From CAYWEP01 sp964457405 (GTDB lineage Bacteria; Patescibacteriota; Microgenomatia; Levybacterales; UBA12049): a DNA stretch of 19,803 nucleotides. Below the pieces are notes generated by a model that was given only the letters and a program-made list of their open reading frames with translations, was not told where the DNA came from and ran no database searches. Positions 11,757 to 17,847 of this stretch are shown one piece after another. The translations under genes and the position numbers were made by a program. Position 1 is the stretch's first letter. The number at the start of each line of letters is the position of its first letter. The stretch is taken from assembly GCA_964457405.1 (NCBI GenBank), contig CAYWEP010000016.1:1-19803 (forward strand), given 5' to 3'.

Positions 11757-13784
11757 ATGAATCTTAAGACTCCCATTCCGGATGCCGGTAGGGTGTACAA
11801 CATGTATGCGGAACGACTTGCAAAACTCAATATCTTTACGCTTTCAGATTTTCTTTACCATATGCCCAGTCGATATGAAAATTATTCTCTCATTTCTAAA
11901 ATTGGACAAGTACAGGAAGGTGAGGTGGTAACGCTTAGAGGACGCGTCGTGAGTATAAAGAATGAATATATAAACAGGCGCTTCAAAACGATTCAGAAAG
12001 CGACAATTGCCGATGAAACAGGAAGCATGCAAGCGACCTGGTTTAACCAGCCATACCTCGTAAATTCCATCCGGAAAAATGATCTCCTCTCTGTCGCCGG
12101 CAAGGTCGATATGTTTAACCGTAAACCGGCAATGACTTCGCCTGACTATGAGGTGATACTACCAAACTCGCACGAAACAACGATTCATACAGGGAGATTG
12201 GTCCCTATCTATCCTGAAACAAGAGGCGTTACATCCAAATGGATAAGAAAGCAAGTATATCAACTCCTCTTGGAGTTTGAGGATACGCTCATTGAGTACA
12301 TGCCTCAACAAATACTTGGAAAGAATAATTTGATGTCTTTCCCGCAAGCGATGAGAGAAGTACATTTTCCAGAGACTCCAGATCTGGCACAAAGCGCAAA
12401 AAAACGCCTTGCATTTGATGAACTTTTTTTACTCCAGCTGAGTATCTTGCAAAGAAAATCGCAGTGGGGAGAAAAACGTTCAGGATCTGCATTTTCAATC
12501 ATTGAGTTTAGAAATAAAATTGATGCATTTTGGGAATTGCTCCCGTTTACGCTCACGAGCGCACAAAGAAAAGCGGTGAGTGAGATCTTCAAAGATCTGG
12601 CTTTGAAAAAGCCAATGAATCGCTTGTTACAAGGAGACGTCGGAAGCGGAAAAACAGTCGTCGCAACAATCGCAATGTATCTTGCATATTTGAATGGCTG
12701 TCAGTCTGTCCTCATGACTCCGACGGAAATATTGGCGAACCAACACCACAAAACCGTTTCCGACCTTTTATCGCCTCTTGGAGTTAAGGTTGGTTTAGTA
12801 ACAAGAACAAAAAAAATTCAAATTTCATTTGACATTCTTATTGGTACCCATGCCGTCCTCTCTGAAAAGATAAAGTTTGATAACCTTAGCCTCGTTGTCA
12901 TCGATGAACAGCAGCGCTTTGGCGTGGAGCAACGGGGGATCATACGGGGTAGAGGGAAGAATCCACACCTTCTGACAATGACCGCAACACCCATTCCGCG
13001 AACAGTCGCTCTCACACTCTACGGCGATTTGGATATGTCACATCTTGATGAGATGCCCAAAGGGAGACGTATTGTCAAAACCTGGCTTGTGCCGTCTGAG
13101 AAGAGGGATGCAGGATATGAGTGGATAAGAAAAGAGATAAAAAAGACAAAATCGCAAGCCTTTATTATTTGCCCATTTGTTGAAGAGTCTGAGAATATGC
13201 AGACAGTGAAAGCAGCGACCAAAGAGTATGAACGGTTAAAAAAAGACATATTCCCAGATTTTCGTTTAGGGCTTTTGCACGGAAGGCTAAAGGCAAAAGA
13301 AAAAGACGAAGTATTAGCGCAGTTTCGCGATAACACATACGACATACTTGTTGCCACGCCTGTCGTTGAAGTAGGCATCGACATACCCAATGCGACAATC
13401 ATGCTTATTGAGGCATCAGAGCGATTTGGCCTTGCGCAGCTTCACCAACTAAGAGGAAGAGTAGGCAGGGGAAACAAGCAGTCTTATTGTCTTTTGTATA
13501 CCGAATCAAAAAACCCGCAAACATGTAACCGATTGAAAGCAATGGAAACAATGTATGTAGGAGCAGAGCTTGCAGAACTGGATCTCAAGCTTCGCGGACC
13601 AGGCGAGCTCTATGGCGTTGTGCAATCAGGGCATCGTGCGCTCAAAATTGCCTCTTTCTCCGATTTTCCACTCATTGAAAAGGCAAGATATTCAGCAGAG
13701 CAACTCTACCCATATATCTCGCAATATCCAAAGCTTGTAGAAAAACTCAAGCCAACTACCTCCAAAGCCATCTCTCCAGACTAA
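11757..13784 (+). CDS. recG: ATP-dependent DNA helicase RecG
   Basis: RecG remodels stalled replication forks and branch-migrates Holliday junctions. The 675 residues, close to the family length, start MNLKTPIPDAGRVYNMYAE. The wedge/OB domain follows (about 40-150, with GEVVTLRGRVVSIKN), then helicase motifs: Walker A GDVGSGKT (293-300), the DEQQ box (383-386), TATPIPRT, and the C-terminal helicase half with VGIDIPNATIMLIEASERFGLAQLHQLRGRVGRG in successive parts. It ends with the RecG-type GPGELYGVVQSGH segment. The frame is open upstream to 11661, but that would run across the 34-aa gene and the -10 box, so ATG 11757 is preferred. Confidence 0.96.
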   Translation: MNLKTPIPDAGRVYNMYAERLAKLNIFTLSDFLYHMPSRYENYSLISKIGQVQEGEVVTLRGRVVSIKNEYINRRFKTIQKATIADETGSMQATWFNQPYLVNSIRKNDLLSVAGKVDMFNRKPAMTSPDYEVILPNSHETTIHTGRLVPIYPETRGVTSKWIRKQVYQLLLEFEDTLIEYMPQQILGKNNLMSFPQAMREVHFPETPDLAQSAKKRLAFDELFLLQLSILQRKSQWGEKRSGSAFSIIEFRNKIDAFWELLPFTLTSAQRKAVSEIFKDLALKKPMNRLLQGDVGSGKTVVATIAMYLAYLNGCQSVLMTPTEILANQHHKTVSDLLSPLGVKVGLVTRTKKIQISFDILIGTHAVLSEKIKFDNLSLVVIDEQQRFGVEQRGIIRGRGKNPHLLTMTATPIPRTVALTLYGDLDMSHLDEMPKGRRIVKTWLVPSEKRDAGYEWIRKEIKKTKSQAFIICPFVEESENMQTVKAATKEYERLKKDIFPDFRLGLLHGRLKAKEKDEVLAQFRDNTYDILVATPVVEVGIDIPNATIMLIEASERFGLAQLHQLRGRVGRGNKQSYCLLYTESKNPQTCNRLKAMETMYVGAELAELDLKLRGPGELYGVVQSGHRALKIASFSDFPLIEKARYSAEQLYPYISQYPKLVEKLKPTTSKAISPD

Positions 13785-13798
13785 ATACTGATTAACTA

Positions 13799-13847
13799 CC
13801 TGAGGTGCAGCCTCACTTCCACACCAAGGGTGTCTTTGTAGCTGCAC
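13799..13847 (+). repeat. 49-bp intergenic repeat element, copy 2 (after recG), within a long hairpin
   Basis: Second copy of the element at 10125-10173. Here it is part of a larger hairpin: TACCTG (13797-13802) with CAGGTA (13852-13857), GGTGCAGC (13804-13811) with GCTGCACC (13841-13848), and an inner stem ACACC/GGTGT (13821-13825 with 13829-13833) closed by AAG. That makes 19 potential base pairs. No T-tract follows. The recG-rpmF gap of 195 bases holds this element and the rpmF promoter; I see nothing else in it. Confidence 0.8.
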
Positions 13848-13915
13848 CCCCCAGGTAATATTGTCGATTTGCGAAATGACGCCTTCGAGTAAAAAGCCGT
13901 ACAATATTTTTTCTC

Positions 13916-13944
13916 TTGCAACCGAAGCTAAGATAGGGTAGAAT
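13916..13944 (+). promoter_or_regulatory. rpmF-nusB-rnc promoter
   Basis: TTGCAA (13916-13921), a 17-base spacer and TAGAAT (13939-13944). The predicted transcript begins near 13952, next to a six-codon open frame (MIEDGR, 13953-13973) that overlaps the GGAAGG (13966-13971) serving rpmF. Confidence 0.6.
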
Positions 13945-13979
13945 AGACGATAGATGATTGAAGATGGAAGGTAGAAACC

Positions 13980-14198
13980 ATGCCGCAAGAACCGAAAAAA
14001 CGACATTCACGCGCGCGACAAGGAAAAAGACGTGCACACATAAAGCTCTCAACGCCGCAGACGACTGTGTGCCCAAATTGTGACAACATGCATGAGTCCC
14101 ACACGATTTGTCCGCGCTGTGGATACTATAAAAGAAAACAATATATCGCGATAAAACAGCAAAAAGCACAAGTCAGCCAGCATGAAAACCTCAAATGA
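13980..14198 (+). CDS. rpmF: 50S ribosomal protein L32 (zinc-ribbon form)
   Basis: L32 is a small protein of the large ribosomal subunit. The 72 residues show the standard N-terminus PKKRHSRARQGKRRAH and a four-cysteine zinc ribbon (VCPNCDNMHESHTICPRCGYY), the metal-binding paralogue form. The C-terminal tail (KQQKAQVSQHENLK) is longer than usual and its last 17 bases are shared with nusB. GGAAGG lies 8 bases before the ATG, one of the few clear ribosome-binding sites here. Confidence 0.95.
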   Translation: MPQEPKKRHSRARQGKRRAHIKLSTPQTTVCPNCDNMHESHTICPRCGYYKRKQYIAIKQQKAQVSQHENLK

Positions 14199-14529
14199 TC
14201 CACGCCATATCAGAAGAAAGCATCTTGTTGAGGAGTTGTTTCGAATCGACTTTTATCCACAAAAAGTAACCGAGGATGCAGAAAAGATCATAAAGCAAAA
14301 AAATCTATTGGATGACCGTATTCACGAAGCTGCACCAGAATTCCCTATAGAAAAAATCAATAAAGTTGATCTTGCCATCTTGCGCCTTGCAGCGTATGAG
14401 CTCTTGGTTGAGAAAAAAGCACCCGCAAATGTTATTATTGATGAAGCAATTGAGCTTGCCAAAGAATACGGAAATGACACAAGCCCGGCATTTGTCAATG
14501 GCGCTTTAGGAAAAATCGTAACCGGATGA
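14182..14529 (+). CDS. nusB: transcription antitermination factor NusB
   Basis: NusB binds the boxA RNA of rRNA leaders with NusE (S10) and supports antitermination. The 115-residue all-helical protein is slightly shorter than typical (about 130-140). It matches best at the C-terminal half: KVDLAILRLAAYELL, APANVIIDEAIELAKEYG, PAFVNGALGKI. ATG 14182 lies inside the end of rpmF (17-base overlap) and its stop overlaps the rnc start (ATGA), so rpmF-nusB-rnc is a coupled operon. Confidence 0.92.
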   Translation: MKTSNDPRHIRRKHLVEELFRIDFYPQKVTEDAEKIIKQKNLLDDRIHEAAPEFPIEKINKVDLAILRLAAYELLVEKKAPANVIIDEAIELAKEYGNDTSPAFVNGALGKIVTG

Positions 14530-15224
14530 AAAAAATACCCATATTTAAAAATCCAATGCTCTTTGAGCAAGCATTTATTCACAGATCGTATCTAAATGAA
14601 ACAAAAGAAATACTTGAATCCAACGAGCGTCTTGAGTTCTTGGGGGATAGTATACTTTCTTTTGTCGTATCGAGTTACTTGTTTCACGCATATCCTCAGT
14701 TCAACGAAGGAGTACTCACAAACCTTCGTTCGCTTGTCGTCAACACAAAAAGCCTCGCAATACTTTCAAAAAAACTTGGGTTTGGCAAGTACCTCAAGTT
14801 ATCAAAGGGAGAAGAAGATTCGATGGGACGGGAGAATGCCTCGCTGCTTGCTAATGCTTTTGAGGCATTTATCGGTGCGTTATATTTGGACCAAGGCCTC
14901 TCTGTTGTAAAAAAGTTCCTTGAGGACGCCCTTACCCCATTTATTTCCGAGCATGTGAAGAAACGAACCTTCAAAGACCCAAAGAGCCTTCTTCAGGAAT
15001 TTGTTCAGTCGCAAAAACAGAGCTCGCCAGTATACAAAGTCTTACGTGAAGAAGGACCACCCCACGCGAAAACATTTACTGTCGGCGTGTATGTTAAAAA
15101 CAATTTACTCGGAGAAGGGATAGGCAAATCAAAACAGCAGGCCGAAGAGGAAGCAGCGAAAAAAACTCTGGAGTCCCGCATCCGCTTCAAGAATGGAGAT
15201 ATTGTGAATGAAGCTAAATCATGA
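14526..15224 (+). CDS. rnc: ribonuclease III
   Basis: RNase III cleaves double-stranded RNA, including rRNA precursors. The 232-residue protein has the nuclease signature NERLEFLGDSIL (about residues 34-45, with the metal-binding Glu and Asp), a second acidic site in NAFEAFIGALYLDQG (about 111-125) and a C-terminal dsRNA-binding domain (about 152-220, DPKSLLQEFVQSQ ... SKQQAEEEAAKKTLE). It starts on an ATGA overlap with nusB. The TGA stop at 15222-15224 lies inside the extended -10 sequence proposed for rpsP. Confidence 0.96.
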   Translation: MKKIPIFKNPMLFEQAFIHRSYLNETKEILESNERLEFLGDSILSFVVSSYLFHAYPQFNEGVLTNLRSLVVNTKSLAILSKKLGFGKYLKLSKGEEDSMGRENASLLANAFEAFIGALYLDQGLSVVKKFLEDALTPFISEHVKKRTFKDPKSLLQEFVQSQKQSSPVYKVLREEGPPHAKTFTVGVYVKNNLLGEGIGKSKQQAEEEAAKKTLESRIRFKNGDIVNEAKS

Positions 15225-15230
15225 TACAAT
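15222..15230 (+). promoter_or_regulatory. possible rpsP promoter (extended -10)
   Basis: TGATACAAT (15222-15230) matches an extended -10 and overlaps the rnc stop codon. The transcript would start near 15237 and carry most of the inverted octamer array as its leader. No -35 was found. Confidence 0.35.
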
Positions 15231-15306
15231 AAACAAATAATCCAATAGTCAAATAATCAAATGTATTAATGAATTTGTTTATTGGTTTATTTGAATATTT
15301 GTATAT
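15228..15306 (+). repeat. inverted array of about 8-base CAAATAnn repeats upstream of rpsP
   Basis: Four units (AACAAATA, ATCCAATA, GTCAAATA, ATCAAATG) are followed by four inverted units (AATTTGTT, TATTGGTT, TATTTGAA, TATTTGTA), all in 8-base register with one TATTAATG unit between them. AATAAACAAAT (15228-15238) pairs perfectly with ATTTGTTTATT (15273-15283). The array fills the 87-base gap between rnc and rpsP. Confidence 0.8.
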
Positions 15307-15311
15307 TTCTT

Positions 15312-15542
15312 ATGGCGGTGGTTATACGATTATCCAGAACAGGAAAGAAAGGTGAGCGGAAATTCCGCGTTATTGTCACGGAAAAAAGAAGCAGGCGAGA
15401 CGGTAAGCCGATCGAGGCGCTTGGCTGGTACGAAAAAGGTAAAAACGGTGGCAAAAAACAAATAAACATGGATCGCTACCGGTACTGGGTCTCAAAAGGC
15501 GCGACCCCGTCATCAATCGTTTCGGACTTAGTGAACGCATGA
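15312..15542 (+). CDS. rpsP: 30S ribosomal protein S16
   Basis: S16 helps fold the 5' domain of 16S rRNA during 30S assembly. From ATG 15312 the protein is 76 residues (MAVVIRLSRTGKKGERKFRV), with the conserved VTEKRSRRDGKPIEALGWY and DRYRYWVSKGATPSSIV segments. An in-frame TTG at 15282 would add ten hydrophobic residues encoded by the repeat array and was rejected. The codon is preceded by TATATTTCTT, without a ribosome-binding site. Its stop overlaps the khpA start (ATGA). Confidence 0.95.
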   Translation: MAVVIRLSRTGKKGERKFRVIVTEKRSRRDGKPIEALGWYEKGKNGGKKQINMDRYRYWVSKGATPSSIVSDLVNA

Positions 15543-15790
15543 AAGAAACGCTTTTGTATATTATTTCCCAGATCGTCGACAGCCCCGATGAAGTAAATGT
15601 CTCGGAAGAAGATCTAGATGGCATCATAACCTTTACTGTCACTGTTGCCAAAGATGACATGGGAAAAGTTATCGGCAAAGAAGGGAAAGTAATACGAAGT
15701 ATTCGAAATGTCATGAAAATAAAAGCGATGAAGCAGAATAAGAGAATAAATATAACGCTCGCGGAAGACTCACCAGAATCCGCAGCATGA
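15539..15790 (+). CDS. khpA: KH-domain RNA-binding protein KhpA
   Basis: A small single-KH protein of 83 residues. The GxxG loop is present in MGKVIGKEGKVIRSIRNVMK (about residues 41-60), the classical RNA-binding element. KhpA forms a dimer with KhpB in Firmicutes and binds many RNAs; its conserved place right after rpsP supports the name. It overlaps rpsP by 4 bases, so the two are translationally coupled. In many genomes rimM comes next; here the gap leads directly to trmD. Confidence 0.9.
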   Translation: MKETLLYIISQIVDSPDEVNVSEEDLDGIITFTVTVAKDDMGKVIGKEGKVIRSIRNVMKIKAMKQNKRINITLAEDSPESAA

Positions 15791-15812
15791 GCACAGACCT
15801 CTCTTTCTCGAA

Positions 15813-15850
15813 TAAGTCACCTAAGTACCCTAGGTTACCTAAGTAACTTA
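15813..15850 (+). repeat. imperfect 38-base palindrome upstream of trmD
   Basis: The sequence from TAAGTCACCTAAGTA to TTACCTAAGTAACTTA, around a central CCTAGG, is nearly self-complementary over 38 bases. It repeats CCTA/TAGG and AAGT/ACTT words at about 8-base spacing. It ends just before the trmD -10 box. Confidence 0.7.
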
Positions 15851-15868
15851 TGCTAGAATCATAGCTCT
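15851..15868 (+). promoter_or_regulatory. trmD promoter; start codon 9 bases after the -10 box
   Basis: TGC (15851-15853) plus TAGAAT (15854-15859) is an extended -10, with ATG 15869 following 9 bases later. There is no Shine-Dalgarno sequence. The upstream palindrome occupies the place of a -35. Confidence 0.5.
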
Positions 15869-16573
15869 ATGAAAATCTCAATCTTAACCCTCTTCCCAAA
15901 AATGTTTACTGGTCCCTTTGACCACTCAATTGTCAAAATGGCAAAGGAAAAAAATCTCGTTTCCATAGATTTTGTCAACATCAGGGATTTTGGTATCGGC
16001 AAGCATAAATTGGTTGACGACACGCCGTATGGGGGAGGAATAGGGATGGTTATGCGCGTTGATGTTGTACACACGGCAATCCAGTATGCAAAGGGGACAC
16101 CCTTCGACTCCGCTCAGGGCAAGAAAAAGACAAAGGTTGTTTTGCTTACTGCGTCTGGAGAACAGTTTACACAAAAGAGGGCAAGGGAGTATTCGGAACT
16201 TAATCATCTTATACTCGTCTGCGGACATTATGAGGGAATTGACGAGCGGATTTCACAATTTGTTGATGAACAGATTTCAATCGGGGACTTTGTGACAACC
16301 GGAGGGGAAATACCGGCAATGCTGATAACCGATGCAGTAACCAGACTGCTTCCGGGTGTTCTGAAAGAAGGCGTGACAGAGACGGAATCTTTTAGTTTGC
16401 AAACAGAAGACGGCATCTCTTTGGAATACCCGCACTACACCAAGCCGCAAGTATACAAAGGATGCGCCGTTCCTGAAGTCTTGCTTTCAGGTGATCACGC
16501 AAAAATTACCGTGTGGAGGAAAGAACAGGGAAGAGCACGAACGAAAAAAGTCCGTCCCGACCTTCTGAAATAA
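15869..16573 (+). CDS. trmD: tRNA (guanine-N1-)-methyltransferase
   Basis: TrmD uses S-adenosylmethionine to make m1G37 in tRNAs and so prevents frameshifting. The 234 residues form the SPOUT trefoil-knot domain with MKISILTLFPKMF, DDTPYGGGIGMVMR, LVCGHYEGIDERI (about 111-123) and SIGDFVTTGGEIPAMLITDAVTRLLPG. The C-terminal domain follows with EYPHYTKP and VPEVLLSGDHAKI. Residues 78-85 (PFDSAQGK), between the GGGIGMVM loop and VVLLTASGEQFTQ, are encoded by a CCTTCGAC-type repeat and look inserted. The usual partners rimM and rplS are not adjacent. The gene is convergent with pilO, 13 bases away, with no visible terminator. Confidence 0.96.
   Translation: MKISILTLFPKMFTGPFDHSIVKMAKEKNLVSIDFVNIRDFGIGKHKLVDDTPYGGGIGMVMRVDVVHTAIQYAKGTPFDSAQGKKKTKVVLLTASGEQFTQKRAREYSELNHLILVCGHYEGIDERISQFVDEQISIGDFVTTGGEIPAMLITDAVTRLLPGVLKEGVTETESFSLQTEDGISLEYPHYTKPQVYKGCAVPEVLLSGDHAKITVWRKEQGRARTKKVRPDLLK
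16100..16123 (+). repeat. in-frame CCTTCGAC...CTCAGG element inside trmD
   Basis: CCCTTCGACTCCGCTCAGGG plus CAAG, read as PFDSAQGK. It shares CCTTCGACT-CGCTCAGG with the thrS copy at 300-323, differing at only one base in that 18-base core. Confidence 0.7.
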
Positions 16574-16586
16574 ATTTTGTACGGCT

Positions 16587-17309
16587 CTAGAAAGGGAATG
16601 CTCCCGACGCCGAATCTGTTGATGTATTTTCGATTGCCTCCGGTACCGCAGCTCTCCATGTGGAAAGCGTATTAATCAAATTTCTGTTGCTTGCAGTAAG
16701 AGGTTTCAGAGAAACCGTATCCTGTAAAATAATTTGTGGTGGCTGTTTGTGTATAAACATGATGACAATCGTTGATTTATCGGAAGACCCCTGCCATTCT
16801 GTCACCTCGGAAAGTGGCAGTTTTTTATTAATCTCGGTAATAAAACGCTTCACATTATCAATCGAGCCTGAGACAAAAATAGTAAGCTTCAGCGGGTTAA
16901 AACCCGATTTTGTCTTCTTAACACTTGTGAGTTGTCCCACCTGAAAGCTGAAGTCAGACAGCGTAACGCCTGAAACAACAGCAGAACTGGATATTGCCTG
17001 TAAAACGCCGGCATAGTCTATTTCATACGGTATCGCTCCTGCGGTAATACTGACGTCTCTATTTAAGGATGTCTCGTTCATGCCACTTAAGAAGCTGATA
17101 TTGCCTTTTATCGCTGCAATTCTGGTTTTGGTTTTTGCAATTTCTTCCTGAATCGAAAACCACCTACCAAGCTGAGGAAGAATCACGAACACAAAAAGCA
17201 ACAGACAGACGAGAATTATAGAACTAAAAACTGTCATCGAATACCACGGAGAGTCCTTAAAACGGTGATAGTAAAGCTTTATTGTTCGTCTGTTAAATCC
17301 TCGTTCCAT
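16587..17309 (-). CDS. pilO: type IV pilus assembly protein PilO-like
   Basis: PilO-type proteins pair with PilN in the inner-membrane alignment complex of type IV pili. This 240-residue protein has a short basic cytoplasmic N-terminus, one membrane helix (about 26-46, VFSSIILVCLLLFVFVILP) and a coiled coil (about 50-72, IQEEIAKTKTRIAAIKGNISFL). Its periplasmic-type alpha/beta domain includes an LKLTIFVSGSIDNVKRFITEINKKLPL segment, typical of the PilO ferredoxin-like fold. The C-terminal tail of about 60 residues is Ser/Thr-rich and divergent. Sequence identity to named PilO is low by eye; the call leans on topology and on its position after pilM and pilN, from which it is separated by 4 bases. 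Confidence 0.75.
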   Translation of the reverse strand: MERGFNRRTIKLYYHRFKDSPWYSMTVFSSIILVCLLLFVFVILPQLGRWFSIQEEIAKTKTRIAAIKGNISFLSGMNETSLNRDVSITAGAIPYEIDYAGVLQAISSSAVVSGVTLSDFSFQVGQLTSVKKTKSGFNPLKLTIFVSGSIDNVKRFITEINKKLPLSEVTEWQGSSDKSTIVIMFIHKQPPQIILQDTVSLKPLTASNRNLINTLSTWRAAVPEAIENTSTDSASGAFPF

Positions 17310-17313
17310 ATCC

Positions 17314-17847
17314 TTATCGGGTTAGTGAAACCGCCAACGTATACTGTCCTGTTTGGGGGTTAAGTGAAAGTGAGTTGATGAGCACCCTTCGAAATTGTCG
17401 GTCACGTACCGCCAATGCCTCAAGCCGTGCCAAAAAGGTATCAAAATCGGAAAGGGACGTTGATGCAAGTGTTAAGAGGACATTTTTCTCATCGATATGA
17501 AGCGTCGAGAATGAGAAAGATGGCGGCATATCCTTTTGCATTTTCTCAAGGGTCCCATCATGCGCCGGTCTTCCTTTTAAAACGTCATTAATATATTTTA
17601 ACTGATCGGTGACGATAAAATATTTTGCCATCCTCGAATGAAGCCTCGCTATTTCAAATTTCAGCGCATTTTCTTCGTTACGAAGATTCGGCAGGGGAGA
17701 AGATGCAATCAACAAAAAAAGTATAACTGAAAAAGCACCGACACCAAAGAGTACGAAGATTGCGACAACGCGAAAAATCTGCAATCTCCGTCGCATTGTC
17801 AGATTGTATTTTTTATTTTGGATTAATAAATTGATGCTATTCTTCAT
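17314..17847 (-). CDS. pilN: type IV pilus assembly protein PilN-like
   Basis: The 177-residue protein begins MKNSINLLIQNKKYN, the short INLL motif through which PilN contacts cytoplasmic PilM. It has one membrane helix (about 27-48, VVAIFVLFGVGAFSVILFLLIA), a coiled coil (about 55-75) and a small extracytoplasmic domain (FSFSTLHIDEKNVLLTLAS ... FDTFLARLEAL). The order pilM-pilN-pilO matches the classical cluster. The start overlaps the pilM stop by 4 bases, so translation is coupled. Confidence 0.82.
   Translation of the reverse strand: MKNSINLLIQNKKYNLTMRRRLQIFRVVAIFVLFGVGAFSVILFLLIASSPLPNLRNEENALKFEIARLHSRMAKYFIVTDQLKYINDVLKGRPAHDGTLEKMQKDMPPSFSFSTLHIDEKNVLLTLASTSLSDFDTFLARLEALAVRDRQFRRVLINSLSLNPQTGQYTLAVSLTR

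Noticed and set aside
10131..13858. Both copies of the 49-bp element can be read as short peptides with a common KGVFVAA segment ending in TAA.
   Set aside because: Differences between the copies are mostly first/second codon position changes giving unlike residues (for example R/P, E/H), and the conserved block is equally identical at third positions. That fits nucleotide-level rather than protein-level conservation. No start with a ribosome-binding site is evident.
13813..14169. 118-aa open frame on the minus strand over the recG-rpmF gap and rpmF.
   Set aside because: Covers the repeat element, the promoter and the antisense of L32; composition is not protein-like.
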